From Cryptomeria japonica (taxonomy: Eukaryota > Streptophyta > Pinopsida > Cupressales > Cupressaceae), in the NCBI RefSeq assembly GCF_030272615.1, contig NC_081408.1, positions 337,744,793-337,808,792 of the forward strand: DNA of 64,000 bases, given 5' to 3'. How positions within the stretch are numbered: the stretch's first letter is position 1; each line of letters begins with the position of its first letter. Shown piece by piece: positions 1-10,374 of the stretch. The notes below the pieces were generated by a model. The model was given only the letters and a program-made list of their open reading frames with translations. It searched no databases and had not been told where the DNA came from. A program made the translations under genes and the position numbers.

Positions 1-2
1 TG

Positions 3-1099
3 GATGTGAAATCTGCATTCCCAAATGGAATACTTGAAGAGGAAGTGTATATAGAGCAACCAGATGGGTTTTCCCTATCAGAAGACAATGATATGGTGTG
101 TAGGCTACATAAAGCCTTGTATGGATTGAAGCAAGCACCTAGAGCATGGTATGAATGTTTACACTCCCATCTTGTGAAGATTGGATTTGAAAGAACAAGT
201 GAAGATAGCAATATCTATTTGAAGATAGAAGGAGATCAAATTCTGATTTGTGAAGTGTTTGTTGATGACATGATTTTTGGTGGAGATGACAAGATGAGCC
301 ATGCATTTGCAGATGAAATGAAGAAGGAATTCAAGATGTCACTAATTGGAGAGATTAAGTTCTTTATTGGACTGCATATTCAACAAATGAAAGATGGTAT
401 CTTTATCACTCAGTCCAAGTATGTCAAGGAGGTGTTGAAGACCTTTGGCATGGAAGAAAACAAACCGGTTGGTACACTGATGATGACCGGTTGTAAATTG
501 TCAAAAGAAGATGACTCAGCGTTGGTGAATGAGAAGGAATATCAATAAATGATTGGTAAGTTGCACTATGTAGTACACAACAGACCGTACATTGCACATG
601 CAGTGGGAATTGCTGCACATTTTTCAGAAAAGTCCAAGAGAATCCCACTTGGTAGCAGTCAAGCGGATTCTTAGATATCTGAAGGGAACTATGGATTATG
701 GATTGTGGTATCCATACAGTAATGATTTCAATCTCAAAGTGTTTACTGATGTAGATTGAGCTGCTAATGTGGATGACCAGAAGAGTACAACTGGTGGTGC
801 ATTCTTTCTCGATGGTAGACTACTCTCATGGATGAGCAAGAAGCAGAGTTGTATATCTCAATCAACAGCAAAAGCAAAATATGTAGCAGTATTTATGAAC
901 TGCACTCAGACAATTTGGATGAAGCATCTATTAAGTGGTTTCAAAGTCCCTGTATCTTAACCGGTGAGTATATTTTGTGATAACACAAGTGCAATCAATA
1001 TTTCTAAGAATCTGGTATTGCATGCTAGAACCAAGCACTTCGAGCTCAAGTATCATTTCTTGAGGGAGAAATTTCAGAACAAAGAGGTTGTATTGGAAC
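3..1099 (+). pseudogene. pol: C1 pol fragment: copia reverse transcriptase and RNase H
   Basis: The frame opens directly in the RT domain (DVKSAFPNG, then KALYGLKQAPRAWYE, then the catalytic FVDD box near base 260) and stays open to a TAA at 546. Similarity continues in other frames through the RNase H region (TGGAFFLDGRLLSWMSKKQS near 790-850) and the segment before the usual pol C-terminus. It is dead: there is at least one frame break near 540-640, a stop where Trp is expected near 759, and in the RNase H motif STAKAKYVA Lys replaces the expected acidic residues. The final codons are interrupted at 1099 by G1 and continue at 11154. Confidence 0.9.
1095..1099 (+). repeat. Target site duplication of G1, left copy (GGAAC)
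   Basis: GGAAC immediately precedes the TG of the left LTR and is repeated directly after the CA that ends the right LTR at 11153-11157. Removing G1 and one copy restores continuous copia pol sequence. Confidence 0.95.
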
Positions 1100-1861
1100 T
1101 GTAGACACCCAAAATTGTCATGTCTAATTAAATAAATATTTTATTTATTTAATTATCTAGGCCTAATTCTTCTATTAATTAAATAAATCTTTATTTATTT
1201 AATTAATTCATTTATCCTCTTCTAGCCTTATTTCTCATTTAAATAAATACATTTATTTATTTAAATTATCCTTTTCCTAAATTAAATAAATATCTTATTT
1301 ATTTAATTATCCCACTTCTTCTATTAATTAAATAAATCTTTATTTACTTAATTAATTCATTAACCTTTTCTACCCATGACACATGTCATTCATCTCTTAA
1401 TTCGTACACTACCTACCCCTTTCATTATTTTATTATTTCTTTTACCTACCCTCTAATCATAGCCGACCTCCTTTTCCACCTCTCAATCTTATCCCTCCAT
1501 TTCATATAGTGTCTTCTCTATAAGGAGATGCTTCCTTCATTATCAAACCCTAATCATTCATGCTAATCATCTTTTATGCAATTGACTACACTACGATCCT
1601 ACTTGCAACCACATTCCGTTCTTTGTTGAGCTCTTGTGCATATAAAATCTGAGAGCAAATATATCAAGCAAGATCAATGGAGATAGGAAGAATGGAGATC
1701 AAAACCCTATTGGACATGTGATGGTATAATCTTTATGATTTCATGTGATTTGCATTGTCTCAGGTAATCTTCATATGTTATGGTGGATCTTTGTTGATTG
1801 TTAGGCTAGGGTTTTGTGGTTGAATTCATTTAGCCTTTCAATATTGTTATTATTGTTATCC
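1100..1861 (+). repeat. G1 5' LTR, 3' end truncated
   Basis: Starts TGTAGACACCC and matches the right LTR at 10375 over about 760 bases. At 1861 it jumps into leader sequence, losing the LTR terminus and the primer-binding site. The U3 holds five A/T inverted repeats (about 1127-1355). A TATA-like CTATAAGG lies near 1517. The junction shows a repeated stretch (CAATATTGTTATTATT), as expected of end-joining repair with filler. Confidence 0.9.
1127..1355. repeat. Five imperfect AT hairpins in G1-family U3
   Basis: Five consecutive imperfect inverted repeats of about 30 bases, with arms of the type AATTAAATAAAT and ATTTATTTAATT, separated by short pyrimidine spacers. The same block occurs in the 3' LTR (about 10400-10632) and in G3 (about 60860-61095). 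Confidence 0.8.
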
Positions 1862-3280
1862 AATATTGTTATTATTGGCAAGGGTTTTTGGATTTTTATT
1901 GTGTGCCTTGTTTTCATAGACTAGCAAACACTTCAATTGGTGCACTAAAATTGAATCATTGTCTTTTGTGTCTTGAGCAATAGGCTCTTTTTGTTTAATC
2001 TTTAGAGGGCCTATCTTCCCATGTGGTCATTAGGACTACTAGTGAGAAGAGAACGACCCAAGTGGTAGCGAGGAAAACCCACCTCTTCCGAACCACTATA
2101 AACAACTGTATTCATGCTGAAAACTATGGATAACGTGTGCTGATTAGTTCATACCAACACTATGTCTCCCCATAAACCCGTTTGATCAAATTTATTTGAT
2201 CATTTGTAGGGCGTAACCCCTATCGGCTGGGAGCCTTCTGTATTTACAGAGCTGAAAGTGCCGCATGTATGGCCACACGAGTGGATGCCCTTACTAGTAC
2301 CTTTTTGTTTTAGAAGCCCAAATCCTTCTAGTTGTTGGGGCAGGAGGTCGGACCTCTGGTAGCGGCCCACACACATACGGTTCCTAGTAGAGATACAAAG
2401 TTCACCACGGGGAGTTTTCATGGGGACTGATGCTTGGCTGACTTGAGAAGTGAGTGCCGAGGGTGGAGCCAGTGAGGTCAAGCATCTAAGTATCCGCTCT
2501 GAATAGCATAGCCTCGGGGGTAAAACCTCATGTGGGATCAACAACTATTGTCTTGGCCAGCCATAAGAATTGTGCTTGACTTATTTTAAACATTCAAAAC
2601 ATTCAAAAACCAAACAGCAAAACATTGTGTCTTTTGTGTTTTCAAGTGTATGCAAAACATTTTTACATCAAACAACACAGTTTTCTTGGAGAGTCTAAAC
2701 ACTTGCAAACATTGAGTCCTCATCAACATTGTGTCCTCTTGTCATGAAAAATAGTCAAACATTCAGATTTGGTCACAACCAACAACTTCACAAATTGGAA
2801 AAATTTTACAGTCCAACAAACAAGAGCAATCAGTTTCGGAATTCTTGAGCTTCCTAGGTTGTTTCTCCAGGTTTTCATCTAGCATTCAACTTGTCTTTGG
2901 GTCTCACAAAATCCATCATTGCTTTACACCTTACATTACATTCACATTTGTCTAAACTTGAGTCAAAAGGTCACTTGCTTGTCCTCATCATACTTTGTCA
3001 ACACACTACATACAACAACATTTTGCTAAGTGGTCCCTCATCAAGGTTTCTTACCTTTGGGTCTCATTTGGTCTTACTTAGAGTCAAGGTCAACTTACCT
3101 CATCAAGAGAAACTATCCTCTCTTTGGAAGTCACACCTACTCTACTACATACATACTTGGTCTTACACTTTGGACATTGCAAGTACACTTCAGATTCATT
3201 TACATTCCATCCAACCCTTGGTCTTCCATACTTTTTCCATTTTTCATCTAGTCTCACACATCTTGGTCAATACCTAGTTC
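1862..3280 (+). other. G1 noncoding leader
   Basis: About 1.4 kb without a credible coding frame; the ORFs here lack homology and overlap stops in all frames. It aligns with 62738-64000 of G3. G1 lacks about 1.1 kb that G3 has between the LTR and the equivalent of 1878. The last 400 bases before the gag ATG are pyrimidine-rich. Confidence 0.75.
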
Positions 3281-5839
3281 ATGGTTGAAACCCGTCTTCA
3301 AAAATCTAGGAGAGAAACTAAAGAGGCTCAAGAGTCCGCAAACATGAGTTCTTATGAGTATGACAATGATATCTTTTTCAATTCTGATCATACTAGATTA
3401 CTTGACATGGATGCCTATAGAAACATTCCAAATGTTGAGAACATGGACACTACAAACAACAATGATACACACAATGATGATATGGACAACTTTTCAGTAC
3501 ACTCAGCAGATGTGGAAGAATCCATTATGGATCCCCATTTCAATCGATTGGTTGAGGAAATAATGAGGAGGGATAGACAATACTTCTTAAAAATGATGGC
3601 ACAAAGTGGAGCCAAGATACCTCATGATTTTGACATGTCTCAAATAATGGAAAATCGACCTTTGCAACAACCTCACTCCAACATGGATCAAAGGAGGCCT
3701 AATAGTGGAGGTAATAGAAGACCACATATGGTGCTTGAATCACCATCATCTTTGTTTCAAAAACCAGAGGTCCCACATACACATGGTCAAGCATATGATA
3801 CTCACCTTCGCAGACCATTATGGAAGTCTTATGCAAAGAAATATGCTCAATCACATATCAATGTTAAGGATCAACCACCAAAGCAATTGGATATTCAAAG
3901 GCATGCTCAAAATTTGGACACAAGGAAACCCCATGTCAAATTTGGGGGCAACACATTAGAACATGACATGCCTGTAGACTATGGTATACATGGACAAAGA
4001 AGATATTTCGTTCCTCAACATGAATCTATACCAAGTGGTCCATATATGCAACATCACTATAGACCTCCTCCATATGAACATGTGTATGATCAATATCATC
4101 CATATATGCAACATGCTCCTCCTCCAATTGGTGCCTCAAGCATGGGGTATGGTCCAAGAAGTCGATCTCCACCTAAGAGCAATTTGGAGCAACAAATCAG
4201 GGACTTACAAAAGAAAATGGAGGACATAAATACACCGAAGCCAACATACACAATGAGAGACATATGTCCTTATCCATTTGACAAGAGCATTCCAATGCCT
4301 CCTTTTCCTACACACTTTGTGACGCCTAAATTTGATAAGTATAGAGGAAAAGGGGATCCTAAGGCACACATAAGACAATTTTTCATAGCTTGCATTGAGG
4401 TAGCAGTAGAAGAGACATATTTGATGAGATTATTCCCACAAAGCTTAGGTGATCAAGCTATGGAATGGTTCTCCCAACTTCCACCTGGAATTAAGTCATG
4501 GGGTGACTTAGCAGAGGCATTTATTCAACATTTCTCCTACAACATAGAGACAGACATATCAGTCACTACTTTGTGCAATACTAAGCAAAAAGAGGGAGAA
4601 TCTTTTGCATCATTTTTACAAAGATGGAGAAATCTAGCCAGCAGATGCTCTTGTGAAATTCCACAAAAACAAATGGTAGAAATGTTCACCCAAAATGTTA
4701 ACAAAGAGATTGGTTATGACTTAAGGAAATCTTGTTTGTCCACCTTCAAGGACGTCATTGAAAAAGGCTTAGCGACAAAAAAGGTCCTAATTGAACAAGG
4801 AGTCATTAAAATATTCAAGGAAAACAAAGATGACTTTAAAGGAAAAGACAAGCCAAGATTTTGGAATAAAAACAAGAACACAGTCAATGATGGTGTTGTT
4901 GATGCCAACACAGTGCGACCCAAATTCATTTTTTCTGGATCAAGTTCTACAAACAATCAAGTGAATACTCAAACAACTTCTAGATCACGAAGGAAGTATA
5001 CCCCATTGGGAGAACCACTTGAGTTAGTTTTCAAGAAGTTACTGGCAAACAAGGTGATCACAATTCCATATTTTCCTCCATATGAGCCAAAGGTTAAACC
5101 AAATTGGTGGAATGATGATGAGTATTGTGAATTTCATAAGAGCAAGGGTCATAAGACAGGAAATTGTCATCGACTGAAGAACATCATACAAGATCTCATT
5201 GATAGAGGTGATATTGAGATTGAGGGACATTCATCTAATCAAGAACATGAGATGTTTAAGGAACCATTCCCAAAAGATGACAAAGGAAAAGCTAAAGCCA
5301 CAGATGACCAGACCAACTTTACTAGAGCATCCTATAACTATGATTCAACTATCAATCACATCTCGATGGACAATTACGTCTCTACTATTACCATCAAGGA
5401 CAAAGCGTCTAAGAATTCTACTCGGAGACCCAGGATTGTCCTAAAAGGTGTTGGATCTTCTTCTAAACCTACCTTTGAATGTCATGTTACAACCCGCCGA
5501 GGTAAAATCACTTTGCAAGGTGCTCCAACTAAAAACATAGCTTCTTCATCAACCAAACTTGAGTATGATCTTGTAGAACAGTTAGGGAAGACACCCGCGC
5601 TCATCTCCATCCTTGAGCTATTACGCATATCCCCCGCTCATAAAGCCATTCTTGACAAAATCTTGAGAGACACCGCCGTTCCTACTGATCTGAACGTGGA
5701 CCAGTTTCAAGCCATGGTGGGATACCTTTCCGTTCCACATTCGCTTACATTCACAGAAGCCGATGACGCCTTCGTAAGTCAGCCACATAATGCACCATTA
5801 CACATTGAAGCCTTCATACACAAACATAGAATCAAATGA
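3281..5839 (+). CDS. gag: G1 Gag polyprotein with protease start (852 codons)
   Basis: The ATG at 3281 opens an 852-codon frame. The N-terminal 300 residues are hydrophilic and His/Pro/Tyr-rich. A Retrotrans_gag-type domain lies at about residues 345-470 (FDKYRGKGDPKAHIRQFF, AMEWFSQLPPG, SWGDLAEAFIQHF). A zinc knuckle-like CEFHKSKGHKTGNCHRL sits near 615-632. The end contains the linker seen before plant gypsy proteases (EYDLVEQLGKTPALISILEL). Gag would form the virus-like particle. The frame stops at a TGA (5837-5839) immediately before the protease active site and continues in the same frame beyond it. The matching position in G2 is open with Arg, so CGA to TGA decay is the simplest reading. 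Confidence 0.9.
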   Translation: MVETRLQKSRRETKEAQESANMSSYEYDNDIFFNSDHTRLLDMDAYRNIPNVENMDTTNNNDTHNDDMDNFSVHSADVEESIMDPHFNRLVEEIMRRDRQYFLKMMAQSGAKIPHDFDMSQIMENRPLQQPHSNMDQRRPNSGGNRRPHMVLESPSSLFQKPEVPHTHGQAYDTHLRRPLWKSYAKKYAQSHINVKDQPPKQLDIQRHAQNLDTRKPHVKFGGNTLEHDMPVDYGIHGQRRYFVPQHESIPSGPYMQHHYRPPPYEHVYDQYHPYMQHAPPPIGASSMGYGPRSRSPPKSNLEQQIRDLQKKMEDINTPKPTYTMRDICPYPFDKSIPMPPFPTHFVTPKFDKYRGKGDPKAHIRQFFIACIEVAVEETYLMRLFPQSLGDQAMEWFSQLPPGIKSWGDLAEAFIQHFSYNIETDISVTTLCNTKQKEGESFASFLQRWRNLASRCSCEIPQKQMVEMFTQNVNKEIGYDLRKSCLSTFKDVIEKGLATKKVLIEQGVIKIFKENKDDFKGKDKPRFWNKNKNTVNDGVVDANTVRPKFIFSGSSSTNNQVNTQTTSRSRRKYTPLGEPLELVFKKLLANKVITIPYFPPYEPKVKPNWWNDDEYCEFHKSKGHKTGNCHRLKNIIQDLIDRGDIEIEGHSSNQEHEMFKEPFPKDDKGKAKATDDQTNFTRASYNYDSTINHISMDNYVSTITIKDKASKNSTRRPRIVLKGVGSSSKPTFECHVTTRRGKITLQGAPTKNIASSSTKLEYDLVEQLGKTPALISILELLRISPAHKAILDKILRDTAVPTDLNVDQFQAMVGYLSVPHSLTFTEADDAFVSQPHNAPLHIEAFIHKHRIK

Positions 5840-7384
5840 GTCCTGATAGATGGAGGAGCAGGTCTAAACATTTGTACATTGAGCACAATTAAACAATTGG
5901 GATATTTTGATAAAGCTGTGAATTCTACAAATCAAATCACCATTAAGGCATATGATGACGAAGAGCGTTCATCCAAGGGCACAGTCACCTTACCTCTCAG
6001 AGTTGGGCCAGTTACAAAGGATGTGGTTTGTCAAGTCCTTGATCTAGATCTCACATACAACATACTCTTGGGACGTCCTTGGATTCATGAGATGAGTGCA
6101 GTACCATCTACATATCATCAATGTATCAAGTTCCCTCATAATGGAGTTGAAGTGACCATCAAAGCGGATCCAAATCCATTCATATATTGCAACAATCTAC
6201 AACCTCGATCAGAAATAACAATCCTAGTCAATCGAGAAGCTATTCCTTCATCAGTATATGTGGACCCAAAATCATTAAAAGCTTCTACATCAAAACAAGC
6301 AGAGATCAAAGAAAAGTTCAAGATTAAAGACCTAGGATGTGGTGAGTATATATTTCATGTTGACCAACTCCCATTATCTCCTAAGGTATTCTATCAACAG
6401 CAACAACCTACAAACAATTTGCAATGCCAAGGAATTGGGTGTGAACCACCTAGTGTTGTGGCTACTGAGTCTGAATGCAAATCTCCTCCAGTGGTGCAAG
6501 CAACTCTTGATATCAATAGTCCTAAGAATGGTTCCAACAAAGAATCTATTGAGCGTATCACCAGCCCTCTTGAGAACTCACATAGCCTTACCATTTCATC
6601 CACTCCACTTCCAAACTTGGATCAACAAGAATTACAAAAGCCCTTACTCATTGGGGATCAAAAATTAAGCTTTGAAAAGAAAAATCTAAAAGTCAAAAAT
6701 AAAGAAAAGTCCTTTAGTCCAAATCAAAATCAAAAGCTATTGGACTCTGAAAAAAACAAGGTCAAGGATAAAAATCCTATGAAGCAAAGAGAGCAAGAGA
6801 TGATCTCCCCTAATATCAAAATAACTGGGGGCAAAAGTTCTACAATTTTAAGTCACAAAGCATACTTGTTGATCCTTAGTCTCTATCATGTCATCCTACT
6901 TTCACTTCTTTTCGCAATCATAAGCCTTCATCACTCATCCACTTGTTTCACACATCCTTTCCCTTTTGGCGATACATCAGGGACCTTTAATGGAGCTTCC
7001 TCAAAGGACTTTGTTATCAGGGATGCCCAAACTTCTTTAGGTGACACACATATGGGCCTACGTAGTCCACACACTAGTAATTCTATCTCAGTTCCTTTAT
7101 CAAGGAAGACAGTCACTCAAGCTACACATCATTCAGTCAAGGAACATCACAACTACAATCATAAGGTTCAGCCTCGCACATTTGAGGTGGGTGACTTGGT
7201 TCTTAGAGAAAAACCTAAAAATCAGCAAGACAGAGAGAAGAAGGTAAAGTTCGAACCAAATTGGCTTGGTCCTTACATCATTACAACAACATATGGATCT
7301 GGGGCATATCAGCTCTCAACTATAGAAGGTGAACCTTTGGAGGATCCTATCAACAACATGCACCTTCGCAGGTTCTACACATAG
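5840..7384 (+). CDS. pro: G1 protease fused to integrase C-terminal tail
   Basis: Same frame as gag, separated by one TGA. It begins with the aspartic protease region: VLIDGGAGLNIC at the active site, then LDLTYNILLGRPWIHEM near 6040-6090. Asp-Gly-Gly stands where Asp-Ser/Thr-Gly is expected. After about 250 variable Lys/Ser-rich residues comes a hydrophobic segment near 6860-6930 (LLILSLYHVILLSLLFAII). The frame ends with a GPY/F-type integrase tail (FEVGDLVLRE, NWLGPYIITTTYGSGAYQL, INNMHLRRFYT). RT, RNase H and the DDE core are absent without loss of frame. The in-frame junction lies near 7140. This is deletion or recombination, not a split: no pol core lies elsewhere in G1. Confidence 0.85.
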   Translation, partial: VLIDGGAGLNICTLSTIKQLGYFDKAVNSTNQITIKAYDDEERSSKGTVTLPLRVGPVTKDVVCQVLDLDLTYNILLGRPWIHEMSAVPSTYHQCIKFPHNGVEVTIKADPNPFIYCNNLQPRSEITILVNREAIPSSVYVDPKSLKASTSKQAEIKEKFKIKDLGCGEYIFHVDQLPLSPKVFYQQQQPTNNLQCQGIGCEPPSVVATESECKSPPVVQATLDINSPKNGSNKESIERITSPLENSHSLTISSTPLPNLDQQELQKPLLIGDQKLSFEKKNLKVKNKEKSFSPNQNQKLLDSEKNKVKDKNPMKQREQEMISPNIKITGGKSSTILSHKAYLLILSLYHVILLSLLFAIISLHHSSTCFTHPFPFGDTSGTFNGASSKDFVIRDAQTSLGDTHMGLRSPHTSNSISVPLSRKTVTQATHHSVKEHHNYNHKVQPRTFEVGDLVLREKPKNQQDREKKVKFEPNWLGPYIITTTYGSGAYQLSTIEGEPLEDPINNMHLRRFYT

Positions 7385-9139
7385 CTCTTCATAGTATCCT
7401 AATTCAAAAATACAAAAAAAAAATCATTACTTGGTGAAAACCTCGCAAACAGGTGCCTTGTGACACAAAAAACATTGAAAAATCAAAAAAAAGTAAAGAG
7501 AAATAATTTCGTCCAACGATGAAAACCACCTCGGTGGTGCCCTGGGCAAATACCATGGTGAAAACTGGGTTACCAGCGCCATGTGTAGAGACATTGCTCC
7601 TACCTCCTTCAGGATTCACTTTCATCCTTTCAATTTGCACACACTCACAACCTATTCGTTCATAATAAACTTACCCATTCCCATCATGGCTTGTCAATTG
7701 ATCTACCCAAGATTGGTTAGCCATTCATACTAAACATTCCTTTTCCTCCCTTTCCATCCATAATAAATCAGATCCTATCTGTGGCTAAGGAAAAATCCTA
7801 TATCTAGTAATGGGTGTGGAACTGAGAACATCACATGTTTCGAGGAGTACAGTTTCTTCCAGCTTCCTTCAGTCTATTCGCACACAATCCACAATAAAGC
7901 AACATTTGCATCACAAATCCGCAATAAAGTTTTGTCTTCTCCGCAATAAGGTATCAGTTTCATGGATTTAGTTAGTTTCAGATGAGACACAGCAACAACA
8001 ATGGGCTTCAACAAATCAAATCTTTCAACAGACTCAGACAACATTATGGTTCTGTGCTATCTATCCGTTTGTGAAAGTAAACATTGTGACCACAATCAAA
8101 TAAGACTTATACAGGTGACAAGAGACACTAAAATTGAGGACTACAGTGGATGTTGGTGTCGAGTCTTGGTTTTCTTTTGATTTTATCTTTTGGTGACATG
8201 TCTTTTAGCTTTTTCAGGATGTCTCTGACTAGAGATTCTATCTCCAGGATGTCTTTGACTAGAAAGGCGAGGATGGGGTATCATCACCTATTTTTCTTTG
8301 CTGTCTGTGGATTGTCTCTTAGTAATGCTATGACTTGTCCAAGGATATGAGGACACTATGAGTCTAGTATGAATTGGGGCATTCCTTGTTTGTGACTGTC
8401 TTATCTCCATGCAAACAGGTACAATGACTTTCTGGGTCGAACATATGCCTCGATTGTCATAACCTACTTGCCATAATAAAGCTCAATGATGATAATGCAC
8501 AAGAAGCTCTTTCACTTTCATATCTTCTGTCTTCCATCCCCCTTTCTTGATTGACTTCCATCATCCTTCTCGAGTCCGCGTAGCCTACTATCACATGACT
8601 GAGTATAATGACACACCAAAAACATTTGCATTTCATGTAGCTGCACCTACATTACGACATATAAGAATTTCATACATACATATAGATATCACAACTGCAT
8701 CACATCCTACACACAACACCTGTTAGCACAATTTACATTTGCATTATCATATTCATCTGCATTACTTACATTCACATTTGCATATAAAACATAAACGAAC
8801 AAAAAAAAAAAATATTGCATTGCATCATATACATATTTGCATCCATATCATAAGCATCACATAAGAACATCTCATCACATAGGTACACATGCATATAGTT
8901 GCCGCAAAGATGAATCATCTCATATATATATATAAAGTGTCATGATACAATGATTTCAAAATCATATGGCTACAATCACCCACAGGTGTCTACATCATTA
9001 TACAAAATGGTACAAAACTGATACAGAGGAACCCACTGATAACTCCTGCCAACAATGTTGGTAGTGCTAATCCTGTCCATGTCATGGTATCCCATGCTAC
9101 ATGTCCCACCCTCATCTCCAGTCTCAGATCCTAGAACAC
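7385..9139 (+). other. G1 3' noncoding region, first part
   Basis: Starts with A-rich tracts and short segments repeating GGTGAAAAC and ACCTCGGTGG words (7430-7570). It continues as AT-rich sequence without a supported gene. ORFs here are short and unlike any family I know. Much of 8600-8900 is CAT/ATAC-rich low-complexity sequence. Confidence 0.6.
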
Positions 9140-9455
9140 TCATCTAAGGGCATCCTTGTCTCCATCTCGATCATATGGAATCAACTCCCCATCGATCGGT
9201 ATCCACAGAATCCTGTATACATCCTCCAGGGTGATTGTCATCTCCCCCATCGGCAAATGAAATGTACAAGTCTCAGAGTGCCATCTCTCAACCAGTGCAA
9301 TCAGCAATCCCATGTTCGCCCGAAACTCAGGCACATACAGAATATGTCTCAATCCCATAGCCTCAATCGTAGCCCGGTCCTCGGCTTTCAACTCAGGTCG
9401 CAACCTCTGAGTCGATGGGAATCTCTCCTGTGACTCCATCATAGGCAAATACTCC
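9140..9455 (-). pseudogene. Antisense plant mobile domain (PMD) fragment in G1
   Basis: Reading minus from 9455 the frame gives a PMD N-terminal half: MGLRHILYVPEF, then LIALVERWHSETCTFHLP, then GEMTITLEDVYRILWIPIDG. The ERW-TCTFHLP-GEMTITLEDV series is characteristic of the plant mobile domain family (aminotransferase-like PMD; the MAIN/MAIL group in Arabidopsis). A splice-acceptor-like GACTACAG directly precedes the frame, so this is probably an internal exon. The rest of the domain is lost after about 100 residues. The gene lies antisense to G1, between its coding region and the 3' LTR, as the homologous gene does in G2. Known PMD proteins act in silencing and gene regulation; the role here is unknown. 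Confidence 0.85.
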
Positions 9456-9489
9456 TGTAGTCACACAAATCAATCATCTCAGTCCTAGT

Positions 9490-9745
9490 GACACTCATTG
9501 TTCATCACAAAGTGTTGCTGATTATCCTAGTGGTACTCCCTATTCATCACAAAGTACTACATGTTTTTCACTCCCTGTTCATCACAAAGTGCTGCTCACA
9601 TTTGCACTCCCTGTTCATCACAAAGTGCTGCTTACATTTGCACTCCCTGTTCATCACAAAGTGCTGCTCATATTTCAGTACTCCCTGTTCATCACAAAGT
9701 ACTCTATCTTGATACTCACTATTCATCACAAAGTGCCTTGATCTA
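9490..9745. repeat. Minisatellite upstream of the antisense PMD in G1
   Basis: Seven to nine imperfect copies of a unit of about 36 bases built around TTCATCACAAAGTGCTGCT and a CACTCCCTG spacer. It lies just 5' (in antisense sense) of the PMD exon. The plus-strand ORFs in it are repeat artefacts. Confidence 0.85.
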
Positions 9746-10360
9746 TCCTAGTCTTCCTAGAGGACCTGCTTGAGTGTATCCTCTCAGTAGCTTATCCAAT
9801 CGACAACGTATGTTCATCACAGAACTGCCGATTTGACCTAGAAGACACAAATTCACATTTTTGGACACAAACGTGCTTTCTTGACATAAACACGCATTTA
9901 TTACATTACCTAGCATGCATTAATGACAATAATAAATGCATCAAAGTACAAGGAGGTTTTACGGTACTTACTGGCTCTCCTGCCTCTGTTGGCCTCTAGA
10001 ATCGGCGAACGCGATTGAATCTGTGAACCAAAGCCATCGCTGCTGACTACTGCTGCTCTTTTCTCTCTCTGCACTCTAATCTCTTGGAGGTGTAGATGAC
10101 AATGAGGATGTCTTTCCCTCGTGGTCTATCTTATAGACTGCCCTAGCCCTCTTTCCCAAGTCAGTCTTCATTATCCCGTGACTTTGTCACTTTATTCGGT
10201 CAGTCCATTCTCGCCTTTCTTTCTTATCAAGAGATTGTCTACGATCTTTTCAAACATTTTCATCCAATCTCTCGAGGGGGCATATCATTCCCATCTTGGG
10301 GCAACTCTGTATCAGTTCATATTATCTTCTTTGAAACAACGCGACAAGCCGCATTGTCTC
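9746..10360 (+). other. G1 3' noncoding region, last part
   Basis: AT-rich sequence with a pyrimidine-rich stretch near 10040-10260. No gene is supported. A short plus-strand frame at 10121-10402 runs into the LTR and looks accidental. Confidence 0.55.
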
Positions 10361-10374
10361 AAAGAGGGGCAAAA
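10361..10374 (+). other. G1 polypurine tract
   Basis: AAAGAGGGGCAAAA abuts the TG of the 3' LTR, the expected primer for plus-strand DNA synthesis. Confidence 0.9.

Noticed and set aside
2200-2544. 114-codon minus-strand ORF in the G1 leader
   Set aside because: The aligned region of G3 (about 63080-63400) does not preserve the frame, and no domain is recognisable.
9488-9773. Plus-strand repeat proteins
   Set aside because: Encoded by the minisatellite in two frames at once; no signal for translation.
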